DNA of 64,000 nt from Pseudoalteromonas arctica A 37-1-2 (GCF_000238395.3 NZ_CP011025.1:3776835-3840834), one strand, 5' to 3'; counted from the stretch's first letter, positions 17,985-26,494 are shown. A program made the numbers and translations. The notes: a model not told the origin generated them from the sequence alone.

Positions 17985-18194
17985 ATGTCTAATACTACAA
18001 CTGGTACAGTTAAATTTTTCAACGAAGCAAAAGGTTTTGGTTTCATCGAGCAAGAATCTGGTCCTGACGTTTTCGCACATTTCAGCGCAATCTCTGGCGA
18101 CGGTTTCAAAACTCTAGCTGAAGGCCAACGTGTACAGTTTACTGTTACTCAAGGTCAAAAAGGTCCACAAGCTGAAAACATCGTTAGCATCTAA
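17985..18194 (+). CDS. Cold-shock protein, CspA family (copy 1)
   Basis: 69-residue single cold-shock domain. It has the RNP1 motif (KGFGFIEQ, residues ~16-23) and RNP2 (DVFAHFSAI), with aromatic residues placed for single-strand nucleic acid stacking. It is an RNA chaperone that keeps mRNA unstructured in the cold. It differs from copies 2 and 3 by having KFF in place of KWF near residue 10, a Pro in ESGPDVF, and Asn at position 3. The third RNP2 residue is Ala rather than the common Val (VFAHF), shared by all three copies. It has its own leader and terminator. Confidence 0.95.
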   Translation: MSNTTTGTVKFFNEAKGFGFIEQESGPDVFAHFSAISGDGFKTLAEGQRVQFTVTQGQKGPQAENIVSI

Positions 18195-18205
18195 TTGCTT
18201 TCGTT

Positions 18206-18232
18206 AAAATGGGTTAGCAATAACCCATTTTG
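18206..18232 (+). terminator. Terminator after cold-shock copy 1
   Basis: AAAATGGGTTA / TAACCCATTTT stem, 4-nt loop GCAA. The same stem, slightly changed, follows copies 2 (18605-18628) and 3 (19004-19021). Confidence 0.8.
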
Positions 18233-18241
18233 AATACTAGT

Positions 18242-18380
18242 TTGAAAGAAGTTTTGTTTTATTTGTTAGTACCCCGTTGTTTTAGTAATAATCCTACGCG
18301 ATATCCTCAAGTTAACTATTTTTTCCGGCTCAATCGCCTCTTTTCAGGCACACTTATATTAATTTTTTAGGATACATATT
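18242..18380 (+). promoter_or_regulatory. Promoter region and 5' leader of second cold-shock gene
   Basis: TTGAAA at 18242-18247, 17-bp spacer, GTTAGT, then the shared CGTTGTTTTAGTAATAATCC core. The leader-end hairpin is GCCT-cttttc-AGGC: the stem is the same as in copy 1 while the loop differs. It is repeated exactly 397 bp further on before copy 3 (18639-18777). Confidence 0.55.
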
Positions 18381-18590
18381 ATGTCTACTACAACTACTGG
18401 TTCAGTAAAATGGTTTAACGAAGCAAAAGGTTTTGGTTTTATCGAGCAAGAATCTGGCGCAGACGTGTTCGCACATTTTAGCGCAATCTCTGGCGACGGT
18501 TTTAAAACTTTAGCTGAAGGCCAACGTGTACAGTTTACTGTTACTCAAGGTCAAAAAGGCCCACAAGCCGAGAACATTGTTAGCATCTAA
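18381..18590 (+). CDS. Cold-shock protein, CspA family (copy 2)
   Basis: 69-residue cold-shock domain with RNP1 KGFGFIEQ and RNP2 DVFAHF. The start is fixed by TTAGGATA a few bases upstream, the same as in the other copies. The protein is identical to copy 3 and differs from copy 1 at four positions (Ser3 for Asn, Ser8 for Thr, KWF for KFF, Ala for Pro in ESG(A/P)DVF). It is an RNA chaperone expected to be cold-induced through its long leader. Confidence 0.95.
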   Translation: MSTTTTGSVKWFNEAKGFGFIEQESGADVFAHFSAISGDGFKTLAEGQRVQFTVTQGQKGPQAENIVSI

Positions 18591-18604
18591 TTGCTACACA
18601 ATTT

Positions 18605-18628
18605 AATGGGTTAGTAATAACCCATTTT
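18605..18628 (+). terminator. Terminator after cold-shock copy 2
   Basis: AATGGGTTA / TAACCCATT stem with a GTAA loop and TTT tail, homologous to the terminator of copy 1. Confidence 0.75.
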
Positions 18629-18777
18629 GAATACTAGTTTGAAAGAAGTTTTGTTTTATTTGTTAGTACCCCGTTGTTTTAGTAATAATCCTACGCGATA
18701 TCCTCAAGTTAACTATTTTTTCCGGCTCAATCGCCTCTTTTCAGGCACACTTATATTAATTTTTTAGGATACATATT

Positions 18778-18987
18778 ATGTCTACTACAACTACTGGTTC
18801 AGTAAAATGGTTTAACGAAGCAAAAGGTTTTGGTTTTATCGAGCAAGAATCTGGCGCAGACGTGTTCGCACATTTTAGCGCAATCTCTGGCGACGGTTTT
18901 AAAACTTTAGCTGAAGGCCAACGAGTACAGTTTACTGTTACTCAAGGTCAAAAAGGCCCACAAGCTGAGAACATTGTTAGCATCTAA
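18778..18987 (+). CDS. Cold-shock protein, CspA family (copy 3)
   Basis: The encoded protein is identical to copy 2; the coding DNA differs at two silent sites. Promoter, leader and ribosome site are the same as for copy 2. Keeping an intact third copy suggests a dosage benefit at low temperature or a very recent duplication. The terminator (19004-19021) has a changed loop (GAGA) and a weaker tail, so read-through toward the next gene is possible. Confidence 0.95.
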   Translation: MSTTTTGSVKWFNEAKGFGFIEQESGADVFAHFSAISGDGFKTLAEGQRVQFTVTQGQKGPQAENIVSI

Positions 18988-19003
18988 TTGCTAAACAATT
19001 TAG

Positions 19004-19021
19004 TGGGTTAGAGATAACCCA
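19004..19021 (+). terminator. Hairpin after cold-shock copy 3
   Basis: TGGGTTA / TAACCCA stem with GAGA loop; no strong U tract. Confidence 0.55.
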
Positions 19022-19212
19022 TTAATATATTTACCTTTATAATTATTTAGTCGAATATCTTCAAAACCTCCTCTGTAAATATTTTCCAAGCGCAATCTCA
19101 TTTGTATACACAACTCATTAATTAGTACATTTTTAAACACATTTACTACTATCTCTCTTGAGCGAAAGCTTTGTATTGCCTACAATAGCGCATACTTCAT
19201 TCAATATAGAAT

Positions 19213-19467
19213 ATGACCATGAACGACACTACCGCAAAACCTGCTTTACCAGATCGCCTTTCTATTAATCCACGCAGCCCACATCATGTGGAAGAAGTTT
19301 TTGAACACGATATTGGTATCACGTTCAACGGCAAAGAGCGTTTTGATGTTGAAGAATACTGCATCAGCGAAGGTTGGATAAAGTTTGCATCTCCAAAAGG
19401 CCTTGATCGTCGCGGACAACCACTTTTACTTACAAGAAAAGGCACTGTTGAAGCCTTTTATAAGTAA
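19213..19467 (+). CDS. DUF3297 family protein
   Basis: 84 residues, soluble, with no signal peptide. The sequence ALPDRLSINPRSPHHVEEVF, then a GITFNGKER segment and a C-terminal GQPLLLTRKGTVEAFYK, is the full-length conserved pattern of DUF3297, a small gammaproteobacterial family with no known role. A second ATG two codons on (19219) is an equally possible start. It follows the cold-shock array on the same strand but has its own upstream gap of 225 bp. A good terminator lies just after it. Confidence 0.8.
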   Translation: MTMNDTTAKPALPDRLSINPRSPHHVEEVFEHDIGITFNGKERFDVEEYCISEGWIKFASPKGLDRRGQPLLLTRKGTVEAFYK

Positions 19468-19483
19468 GCTAATACGACTTACT

Positions 19484-19519
19484 AAAAAAGCGACACCATA
19501 TTGGGTAGTCGCTTTTTTT
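19484..19519 (+). terminator. Terminator after DUF3297 gene
   Basis: Eleven-bp stem AAAAAAGCGAC / GTCGCTTTTTT with a 13-nt loop and continuing T run. Confidence 0.75.
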
Positions 19520-19581
19520 GTGCTTGTTAAAAACAAAACCGAATAACCTAGCTGATAACCTTTACTCATATAGACTGCTGT

Positions 19582-21060
19582 TTAAGATAGCTGACCCACT
19601 TGCTCAACAATTTGTATGTAATTAGAAAAATCCTTTATCAACTTAGAATCTCGATTCCCATTAGCCAGATAAAGGCCTGTCTCTATTTCCTCTTTTAAGC
19701 TTTTTGCAGACGCGCCGATTCCTCTATTAGGCAATGAATCAAAAGTATAAAGCTTAGTATTTGGGTCACAAAACAGCTTCATTGATTCATTTATTTTATA
19801 ATCAATTTTACCTTTGTAAGTAGTCACTAAATCAAAGTTATCTTGTTGATAACTCGGAAATTTACTACCGTGTGGTTGATTGAAGATACTCGACCCCCAT
19901 TTATTTTTGAAATACGGATAAATTTTGGGGTGTCTGATTTTTAACACAATGATATAAAACAAAGGTAATGAAAACAGATAATCAGTCTTTTCTTGCGTTA
20001 ATTGAATTGCGTATAAAAGCTTAACGGCTTGTTCAATATCCCTTAAACCAGCCCGCATATACTCCGCAACTTTACTGAGTATGCCAATATTTATTATATC
20101 TTCTGATTTATTATCCTCTTGGAAAACCGGAACGAACACAGTTTCATTAGGCAAATACTTTGACCAAATAAAGTTACAGTACTTTTCTTTATCTGGGCTT
20201 TTAAGTGAATATTCTTGGTCAAAAAATCGATTTAAATAACGTTTAGATTCGAATTTTTCACCGTAGACAGCATTAATCGAATGGCTTAGTTGCTCTGATG
20301 CAGTAGCGACAATAAAGTAGACGCCTTCAACATTAAATAAATGCTTAATCGTTTCTAATAATTGGATACTGTAAGAAGGCTTGCAACGGTCTAACTCATC
20401 AATCAAGATAAATAAAGGAGCTTTAAATGGAGCACTACCTTCTAAACCTTCTACTAATAACCTTAGGTTTTCCTTAAAATGGCCTATAGCATTTTTTGTT
20501 GTTTGATACTCTTTTAGTGCTAATTCAGCTGCCTTTGTAGAGATTGAAGAAGCAACAGTAGTAATATCTTTTGACAAACCAGGCTGTTCATCCCCCTTGA
20601 CAGAAGCGACCTCACTCTCTTGCTCCTTTTCAAATAAAGCTTCGACGCCATCAAGAGACATACCAAAAAGCTGTTTAGTAAAAAAACCACCGAGTAAAGG
20701 AAGTGCTGCGTTTTTCATTGATCTTGCAATACCAGCTAATTTACCATCGGTCTCACTAAGTAAGCCTTGATTAGTCAATTCTTCATTTATTTCAGCAATA
20801 AAACTAAGTAAAGCATTTTCAGAAAAATCATTTTTCCATGCATCAAAACATACAACTACATGCTTCTTTTCTTTTAGCTCTTCTGCGAGGTTATTAATAA
20901 AATATGTTTTACCAAAGCCCCATTCTGCATTGACATTTAATACATAGTTTTTACTATGCTCAGCCTCTAATACTGCGTATTTACTCGTTAAAAACTGAAC
21001 AAGCCATTGTCCTTCTTGCTTTCGATTCAACCTATCATCTGACCATAATTCAACCGACAT
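19582..21060 (-). CDS. KAP-family P-loop NTPase
   Basis: 492 residues with a Walker A WGFGKTYFINNL (residues 47 on). The expected Walker B and sensor region is FILIDELDRCKPSYSIQLLE near 218-237, the KAP hallmark DELDRC. A hydrophobic patch near 110-125 (AALPLLGGFFTKQLFG) lies in the usual position of KAP membrane insertions, but here it is short. The C-terminal half is helical and unassigned. KAP NTPases occur in many bacteria, are often laterally moved, and some act in phage defence; no effector gene is adjacent here. It is an orphan, between DUF3297 and an esterase, so a role cannot be assigned. Confidence 0.85.
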   Translation of the reverse strand: MSVELWSDDRLNRKQEGQWLVQFLTSKYAVLEAEHSKNYVLNVNAEWGFGKTYFINNLAEELKEKKHVVVCFDAWKNDFSENALLSFIAEINEELTNQGLLSETDGKLAGIARSMKNAALPLLGGFFTKQLFGMSLDGVEALFEKEQESEVASVKGDEQPGLSKDITTVASSISTKAAELALKEYQTTKNAIGHFKENLRLLVEGLEGSAPFKAPLFILIDELDRCKPSYSIQLLETIKHLFNVEGVYFIVATASEQLSHSINAVYGEKFESKRYLNRFFDQEYSLKSPDKEKYCNFIWSKYLPNETVFVPVFQEDNKSEDIINIGILSKVAEYMRAGLRDIEQAVKLLYAIQLTQEKTDYLFSLPLFYIIVLKIRHPKIYPYFKNKWGSSIFNQPHGSKFPSYQQDNFDLVTTYKGKIDYKINESMKLFCDPNTKLYTFDSLPNRGIGASAKSLKEEIETGLYLANGNRDSKLIKDFSNYIQIVEQVGQLS

Positions 21061-21123
21061 ATAATTTCCTTATAAATTTTTTTAATAAAACATACTAGTA
21101 CGAATCAATATAAAAATAACGTT

Positions 21124-21957
21124 TTATTGCTCACCTAACACCCAATCTAAGCCTTGGATTGCTGTTGTTGGAAATGCGGTTGCATGATTAGCGCCGTCAA
21201 TAACAACACTTTTTAATTCTATATTGTCACTTTTAAGCGCATTAATTTTTTGCGTTAGCTGCTTAGCACCTTCAACCATATTTTGCTCTTCGCCGAAAGC
21301 TGGCGTTTCCATAGATCCAACTGATATATATACCCTTATAGGCAATTTTGGCTTATTCACTTTTAACGCTAATAGTGCATTGTTATCAAACCAAACCGAT
21401 GGGCTGCCAATAATATAATTGCTAAATAAATCGGGTGTCGTTAATAAAATAGTCGCGCCAAATAAACCGCCTAACGAATGCCCCATGTAGGTTCTTTGTA
21501 AGTTACTGGCCCGATAGTTTTTTTCAATAAAAGGGAAAACTGTACTTTGTAAAAACTGAATATGCCCTTTGGCATTACCTGTTTGCTTTTTCCAATCTTT
21601 TGCAAAGGTAGGCGTGTAATCTCTAATTCGGCTGTTAGAGCCAGCGGACCCTTTTTCATAGCCAATTGCTACAATAATAGCCTGTTGCATTTTGCCACTA
21701 TTCATAGGGAATCGTGTAGCCCCAGCAACGATGGGAAAGGTGTACGGTGCATCGGTTACATAAATAACTGGATACGTTTTATTAGGCTGCTTTTGGTATG
21801 ATTTAGGAAGCTGAATATACACAGGATACGCCCGCTCGCTAACGGGCTCAATGAGCTCAACCACGTTACTTCGGGGTATTGAATAAGGGGTATTTGCGCT
21901 TAATTTAAAACATATTAAGGCGCTTAAAAGCAAAAGAGATTTTAAAATAAGAGGCAC
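21124..21957 (-). CDS. Secreted alpha/beta-hydrolase esterase (Fes/IroE-like fold)
   Basis: 277 residues from a GTG start. It has a signal peptide (LLLLSALICFKLSA), then the esterase-D-like opening with YPVYIQLPKSYQ and YPVIYVTDAPYTFP. The nucleophile elbow is GHSLGG at residues 159-164 (Ser161), and the C-terminal catalytic His is likely in GANHATAFPTT. Related proteins hydrolyse siderophore or acyl esters in the periplasm; the substrate here is unknown. A close but broken copy lies 4.6 kb away on the same strand, with the zinc-uptake genes between them. A third, more distant relative is at 30.0-31.2 kb. The ribosome site is weak. Confidence 0.82.
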   Translation of the reverse strand: MPLILKSLLLLSALICFKLSANTPYSIPRSNVVELIEPVSERAYPVYIQLPKSYQKQPNKTYPVIYVTDAPYTFPIVAGATRFPMNSGKMQQAIIVAIGYEKGSAGSNSRIRDYTPTFAKDWKKQTGNAKGHIQFLQSTVFPFIEKNYRASNLQRTYMGHSLGGLFGATILLTTPDLFSNYIIGSPSVWFDNNALLALKVNKPKLPIRVYISVGSMETPAFGEEQNMVEGAKQLTQKINALKSDNIELKSVVIDGANHATAFPTTAIQGLDWVLGEQ

Positions 21958-22103
21958 TGTATTGGTTAACCTAAGCTAAAAATAAATTAAGTACCTACTT
22001 TAAAGTACTTTTAGCGAATATTTAAGCTATCTAAAAAAACAAAGTTTAAATAAAAAATAAAGTGCCAGTATAGCTTTCGTTTAAACCACCAGCACTTATA
22101 GCA

Positions 22104-22559
22104 TTAAACCACTTGATCTGGCTCACTACCTGAACACGGGCAATTTTCATCATTTTGTTTAAGGCATTGTTGGTAATTAAACCAATGGGCTACAGCAATA
22201 AACGCTGAGCCTATTAAGGTTAGCGCTTTTTCGACCACTTCATGGCCTAGCAATACAGCAAATATCATAAAAGCTAAGCCTGTTACACCAGACACCATAT
22301 AACGTGTACGTTTATGTTTATGTTTTTTACAGCCTAAACTCAATGCCAACAAACTGGTTGGCATTACCGCCGCAAGAATCCATAAATGAAATTGCTCACT
22401 ATCTATTTGCATTACAGCAAAGCTTGGTAATAACGCTAAAATAACCGGGGTTGCAAAACAATGCACTGTGCACATTACCGATAACCCTATTGCCATACGA
22501 TCCATAACACTTTGACTCGACTTCATTATTTCCTCTACTAAATCAGTGTCTCCACTCAA
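22104..22559 (-). CDS. MerC-domain membrane protein, zinc-regulated
   Basis: 151 residues with four predicted helices. The MerC signature is visible: MAIGLSVMCTVHCFATPVIL, with the paired cysteines CTVHC in helix one and a cytosolic GCKKHKHKR loop. The tail has extra cysteines (QQCLKQNDENCPCSG). MerC proteins move Hg2+ or other soft metals across the inner membrane; copies next to ZnuD-like receptors and Zur sites are thought to handle zinc. It is divergent from the receptor, sharing the 108-bp gap that holds two Zur-like boxes. A mercury role is unlikely because no mer genes are present. Confidence 0.82.
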   Translation of the reverse strand: MSGDTDLVEEIMKSSQSVMDRMAIGLSVMCTVHCFATPVILALLPSFAVMQIDSEQFHLWILAAVMPTSLLALSLGCKKHKHKRTRYMVSGVTGLAFMIFAVLLGHEVVEKALTLIGSAFIAVAHWFNYQQCLKQNDENCPCSGSEPDQVV

Positions 22560-22607
22560 AAACGTTACTTTTAAGGAGACATTTTAATAACATCAGTTAA
22601 TTACCAT

Positions 22608-22625
22608 TGATATACTATAACATTA
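22608..22625. promoter_or_regulatory. Zur box 1
   Basis: TGATATACTATAACATTA matches the core of the gammaproteobacterial Zur palindrome (TGTTATAATATAACATTT) at 15 of 18 positions. It lies in the divergent merC-like/receptor promoter region. Confidence 0.75.
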
Positions 22626-22635
22626 CTCGCATAAT

Positions 22636-22653
22636 TGATATAACATAACATCT
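22636..22653. promoter_or_regulatory. Zur box 2
   Basis: TGATATAACATAACATCT matches the same Zur core at 15 of 18 positions. It starts 28 bp after box 1 and 15 bp before the receptor ATG, so it overlaps the translation start region. Confidence 0.7.
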
Positions 22654-22667
22654 AACAAGGTAGTCAA

Positions 22668-25079
22668 ATGAAACGTAGATCACAATTAGCTGTTCTCATA
22701 GCAGCTTTATTGCCGGCTAGTGTGCTTGCATCCACAATAGAAGGCGTTGTTTTAAACAACAAAGGTAAAGTAGTTACCAATGCAACGGTAGAAGTTGAAG
22801 GCTCAGATCTTAAAGTAACCACCGATGAAAACGGTAAATTTGTTATAACAGAACTAAAAAATGGCTTAAAAGAGCTTCACGTTGTAGCCCTTGGTTATGC
22901 GCATCTTCATCGCGATATAACAATAACTAATGATGAAAACCAATCGGTTACTTTTAATTTAAAGCGCTCGCCTATTGAAGTTATTGATATTGAAGCGACC
23001 CCTATTCATATGTCGGCAATGGAATCTGCATCGCCTGTTAGTGTTTTATCTGGCGAACAACTAAGACGACAACAAGCTGCAACCCTTGGCGACAGCCTTG
23101 AAAAACTCCCAGGCGTTAATACAAATTTTCACGGTAAAGTAGCCAGCACGCCTATTATTCGTGGTTTAAGCGGCCCGCGTGTACTCATTACTCAAAATGG
23201 CCTTGATGTAAGTGATGTTTCGCGCGTTGGGCCCGATCACTCTGTTGCATCGGAGGCTTCTACCGCACAACAAATTGAAGTATTACGCGGCCCTGCAACG
23301 CTGTTTTATGGCAGTGGCGCAATTGGTGGTGTGGTTAATGTAGTAGATAACCGCGTACCCACCGACAGCACCACGCGTGGTGAATGGAACCTAGAACATA
23401 ACTCGGTAGATAATCAAAAAGTGGCCTCGTTTAATGCCACCACAGGCACAGACTCTATGGCTTTTTACGCCGATGCATTTTGGCGTGAGGCCGATGACTA
23501 CGAGGTACCTGTAGCTGCCGATATAGATAGCGACGGTGAAGAGCATCGTGGCGATTACAAAGTTGAAAACAGTAATGAAGAGTCTGACGGTTTTACTGTT
23601 GGCGCGAGCTATTTAATGGATAACGGCTTTATTGGCTTAGCAGTAGAGCAATTTAATCGTCAATACGGTATTCCGGGCCATACGCACGGCGAGGAAGAAG
23701 AGGAAGAACACAACGACGAAGAAGAAAGCGTATTTGCTGATTTAGAGCAAACTAAAGTGCAATTATTAGGTGAGTACAACCTAGATAATAAATGGCTAAA
23801 CAAAATAAATCTCCGCGCTGGCCATACCGACTACGAACACGCTGAAATTGAGAGCGGCACTGTTGGCACTACCTTTAAAAACGAAACCAACGAATTACGC
23901 ATAGACCTACTGCATAACCAATTTAACGAATGGAATGGCGGTATTAGCTTTCATTACAAGCAAAGCGATGTTGAAGCACAAGGTGAAGAGGCCTTTACTC
24001 CTCCATCAGAGACCGAAAGCTTTGCTGTAGCCTTAATGGAAGAAAGGCACTTTGGTGATTTTTTAGTGCAGGTAGGTTGGCGTATTGAGCGAGTAACCAT
24101 TGAAGCAGGCGACGTATTACTGCCAAATATTGACGCTCACGCACACGATGAAGCAGAAGAAGCCGACGAGCATGATCATGACCACGAAGAAAGCGCAGAA
24201 ACCACTCGCGTATTTGATGTAGAGCATGAATTTACGCCAGTCAGTTTATCAGCAGGGGTAGTATGGGATTTTACATCTAACTATAACTTAGGGCTTTCGG
24301 TATCGCGCTCTGAACGTGCACCTTCTGCCTCTGAGTTGTTATCGTTTGGGCCGCATATTGGCACTGGCACTTACGAAGTAGGCGCACTATTTGATTTAGA
24401 TGAAGATGGCCATTTGGGTTTATCTGAACAAGCAATAGATCTGGAAACAGCCAATAATATCGATTTAACCCTACGTAAAACTCAAGGCGATGTTGGCTTT
24501 ATTTTAAATGCCTTTTACAACCAAGTAGATAACTATTATTACCAAATAGACACCGGTTTATATGCCGAAAGTGGACATGACCATGGCGATGAAGAAGAAC
24601 TCGCTGACGAACACGGCCATTCATCAGAGCTACCCGTTTATTTATTTAAAACAGATGATGTAGTTTTACATGGTTTTGAAGCGCAAATTGCGTGGCAATT
24701 AACAGATGAGTTTAAGCTAGATGTATTCTCAGACTACGTTCGTGCACGCCTTAAAGACGGCGGCGATTTACCCCGTACACCACCGCTTCGTTTTGGCAGC
24801 CAGCTAAGCTATCAAACAGATAAACTCAGTGCGCATATTCACGTAACTCGTTATCAAGAGCAAGACCGCACAGCCCCACAAGAAACAGCCACAGACGGTT
24901 ACACCTTAGTTGATGCGAGCATCTCTTACGACCTTTCAGTGTTAAACCAAGATATGTCTGTGTACCTACGAGGCACTAACTTAACAGATACAGAAGCACG
25001 CGTGCACAGCTCGTTTGTAAAGGATATAGCGCCACGTCCAGGACGTAGTTTTGCGCTAGGTATTCGCGGTTATTTTTAA
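22668..25079 (+). CDS. ZnuD-like zinc TonB-dependent receptor
   Basis: 803 residues. Signal peptide (LLPASVLA), then a carboxypeptidase-regulatory-like domain (~22-95, TIEGVVLNNKGKVVTNATVE), plug (~115-225, TLGDSLEKLPGVNTNFHG and EVLRGPATLFYGSGAIGGVV) and barrel ending in C-terminal Phe (LGIRGYF). Three extracellular loops are rich in His and acidic residues: near 336-355 (GHTHGEEEEEEHND), 487-510 (HDEAEEADEHDHDHEE) and 635-655 (SGHDHGDEEELADEHGHS). This is the ZnuD pattern for capturing Zn2+. Two Zur boxes precede it, and an AztD-like zinc lipoprotein follows 32 bp downstream. Confidence 0.88.
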   Translation: MKRRSQLAVLIAALLPASVLASTIEGVVLNNKGKVVTNATVEVEGSDLKVTTDENGKFVITELKNGLKELHVVALGYAHLHRDITITNDENQSVTFNLKRSPIEVIDIEATPIHMSAMESASPVSVLSGEQLRRQQAATLGDSLEKLPGVNTNFHGKVASTPIIRGLSGPRVLITQNGLDVSDVSRVGPDHSVASEASTAQQIEVLRGPATLFYGSGAIGGVVNVVDNRVPTDSTTRGEWNLEHNSVDNQKVASFNATTGTDSMAFYADAFWREADDYEVPVAADIDSDGEEHRGDYKVENSNEESDGFTVGASYLMDNGFIGLAVEQFNRQYGIPGHTHGEEEEEEHNDEEESVFADLEQTKVQLLGEYNLDNKWLNKINLRAGHTDYEHAEIESGTVGTTFKNETNELRIDLLHNQFNEWNGGISFHYKQSDVEAQGEEAFTPPSETESFAVALMEERHFGDFLVQVGWRIERVTIEAGDVLLPNIDAHAHDEAEEADEHDHDHEESAETTRVFDVEHEFTPVSLSAGVVWDFTSNYNLGLSVSRSERAPSASELLSFGPHIGTGTYEVGALFDLDEDGHLGLSEQAIDLETANNIDLTLRKTQGDVGFILNAFYNQVDNYYYQIDTGLYAESGHDHGDEEELADEHGHSSELPVYLFKTDDVVLHGFEAQIAWQLTDEFKLDVFSDYVRARLKDGGDLPRTPPLRFGSQLSYQTDKLSAHIHVTRYQEQDRTAPQETATDGYTLVDASISYDLSVLNQDMSVYLRGTNLTDTEARVHSSFVKDIAPRPGRSFALGIRGYF

Positions 25080-25111
25080 GCGTTAAAAAATTATAATTAA
25101 AGGAAATAAAC

Positions 25112-26494
25112 ATGAAAAAACTATATCAATTAAAGCTTATTGCACTCGCTATTAGCGCTACATTTATTACGGCCTGTGGCGATGCAGAAACCAACATTGT
25201 GGAAAAAGATCCTATTGTTGTAGAAGACGAGCACAATCATGACGATGATCACGACCATGACGACGGCTATACCATAGACTCACTTGGCAGACTTGCCGTT
25301 CTGGCAGGTGACAGTAACGAAGCTAGCTTTTTTGATTTAGACAACAACGAATTACTTGATACATTTACACTGAACAATGACTCAAACACGTTATCTGCAT
25401 CACCAGGCTTTCGTTATGCTGTTATTGCTAATCGTACTCAAGATTACCTAGGGTTTATAGACGGCGGTATATGGCGCGAAGATCACGGTGAGCACTTGCA
25501 TGATTATGAGCAAGGCCCTGCGTTTAGCAGCTACGAGCTAACAAGTGGTAGTCGCCCTACACACTTAATAACTCACGACGGGCAATTAGCAATATTTTAC
25601 GATGGCGATGCAGAAACCGGTACGCCTGCCTCAGTAGAAGTGCTAACCGATAACGATATTACCAATACAACAGCTACACTTACTGGCATTAACTACGATA
25701 TTAACATGCATGGAGTAGCTGAGCCTCGCGGCGAGCATTTACTCTCAACCATTCGCCGCGACGATGTAAGTAATACATCAAATGCCAAAGTACTTCCCGA
25801 TCAAGTGGGTGTTTATCATCTTCACGATGGTAATTACGAACTAGAGCAAACGTTAGAAATAACCTGCCCCGATTTACACGGCGCAGCACAAAATCACGAT
25901 TATGTTGTATTTGGTTGTGGTGATGGTGTATTGATTGCCCATCAGCAAGGTGATGTATACAGCGCTCAAAAAGTTGTAAATATAGATGCCGTAGGCGATC
26001 AGCGCATTGGTACTTTGTACGGCCATAAAAACAATGACACAATTTTTGGTATTGCCGCAGGGCATGATGGCAGTGGTTCAGTATTGCTTAGCATTCATCC
26101 TGAAAATGCCGAAATGGAAGAAGTAGAATGGCAACTTGCTGATGGCGCAAGTGCTGTTTCTTATTCTTTTTCAGCCAGTGGTGAACACTTTTTAATACTC
26201 GACAGCCTAGGCTTTTTAAATGTACTTACTGGGCATGAACATGACGGTGAAATGCACTGGGAACTCGCAGGCCAAGTAGATATTACTCAAGCAGACGTAA
26301 CCACAATGCCCGAAGGAATGAGCTTTAGTATGACAGTGGCGCAAAGTGGTCAGTTTGCTTATATTGCCGACCCAATTGCTCAACACATAGTGCAAGTGCA
26401 CCTTGAAGATCTAGAAATTGAAAGTGAGCTAGAGTTAACTTTTCCACCTGCAAGCATTACCTGGTTAGGGATTGCACAAGAGGTAGATCACTAA
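25112..26494 (+). CDS. AztD-like zinc-binding beta-propeller lipoprotein
   Basis: 460 residues. Lipobox FITAC (Cys22), then a His/Asp-rich stretch EDEHNHDDDHDHDDGY near residues 38-53. The rest is a repeat-rich propeller: RLAVLAGDSNEASFFDLD, SPGFRYAVIANRTQDYLGFIDGG with IWREDHGEH, a later MHGVAEPRGEHLLSTI, and CPDLHGAAQNHDYVVFGCGDG. These motifs match the zinc metallochaperone AztD, which passes Zn2+ to the AztC solute-binding protein in alphaproteobacteria. Here it is lipid-anchored and paired with an outer-membrane receptor rather than an Azt ABC transporter. It is the last gene of the Zur-controlled unit, closed by a terminator. Confidence 0.78.
   Translation: MKKLYQLKLIALAISATFITACGDAETNIVEKDPIVVEDEHNHDDDHDHDDGYTIDSLGRLAVLAGDSNEASFFDLDNNELLDTFTLNNDSNTLSASPGFRYAVIANRTQDYLGFIDGGIWREDHGEHLHDYEQGPAFSSYELTSGSRPTHLITHDGQLAIFYDGDAETGTPASVEVLTDNDITNTTATLTGINYDINMHGVAEPRGEHLLSTIRRDDVSNTSNAKVLPDQVGVYHLHDGNYELEQTLEITCPDLHGAAQNHDYVVFGCGDGVLIAHQQGDVYSAQKVVNIDAVGDQRIGTLYGHKNNDTIFGIAAGHDGSGSVLLSIHPENAEMEEVEWQLADGASAVSYSFSASGEHFLILDSLGFLNVLTGHEHDGEMHWELAGQVDITQADVTTMPEGMSFSMTVAQSGQFAYIADPIAQHIVQVHLEDLEIESELELTFPPASITWLGIAQEVDH

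Larger units (their letters stand above)
18219..18994 (+). repeat. 397-bp tandem duplication carrying cold-shock copies 2 and 3
   Basis: Bases 18219-18597 and 18616-18994 are essentially identical: promoter, leader and coding region. I find only two differences inside the genes, both silent (CGT to CGA, GCC to GCT). The period is exactly 397 bp (starts 18381 and 18778). Copy 1 is clearly older by its divergent flanks. Confidence 0.9.

Noticed and set aside
18219..18994. Regular repeats as a possible CRISPR array
   Set aside because: The unit is 397 bp and encodes a cold-shock gene; no short repeat-spacer pattern exists.
22104..22559. Mercury-resistance locus
   Set aside because: Only a MerC-like gene is present, with no merR, merT, merP or merA; Zur boxes and a zinc receptor explain it better.
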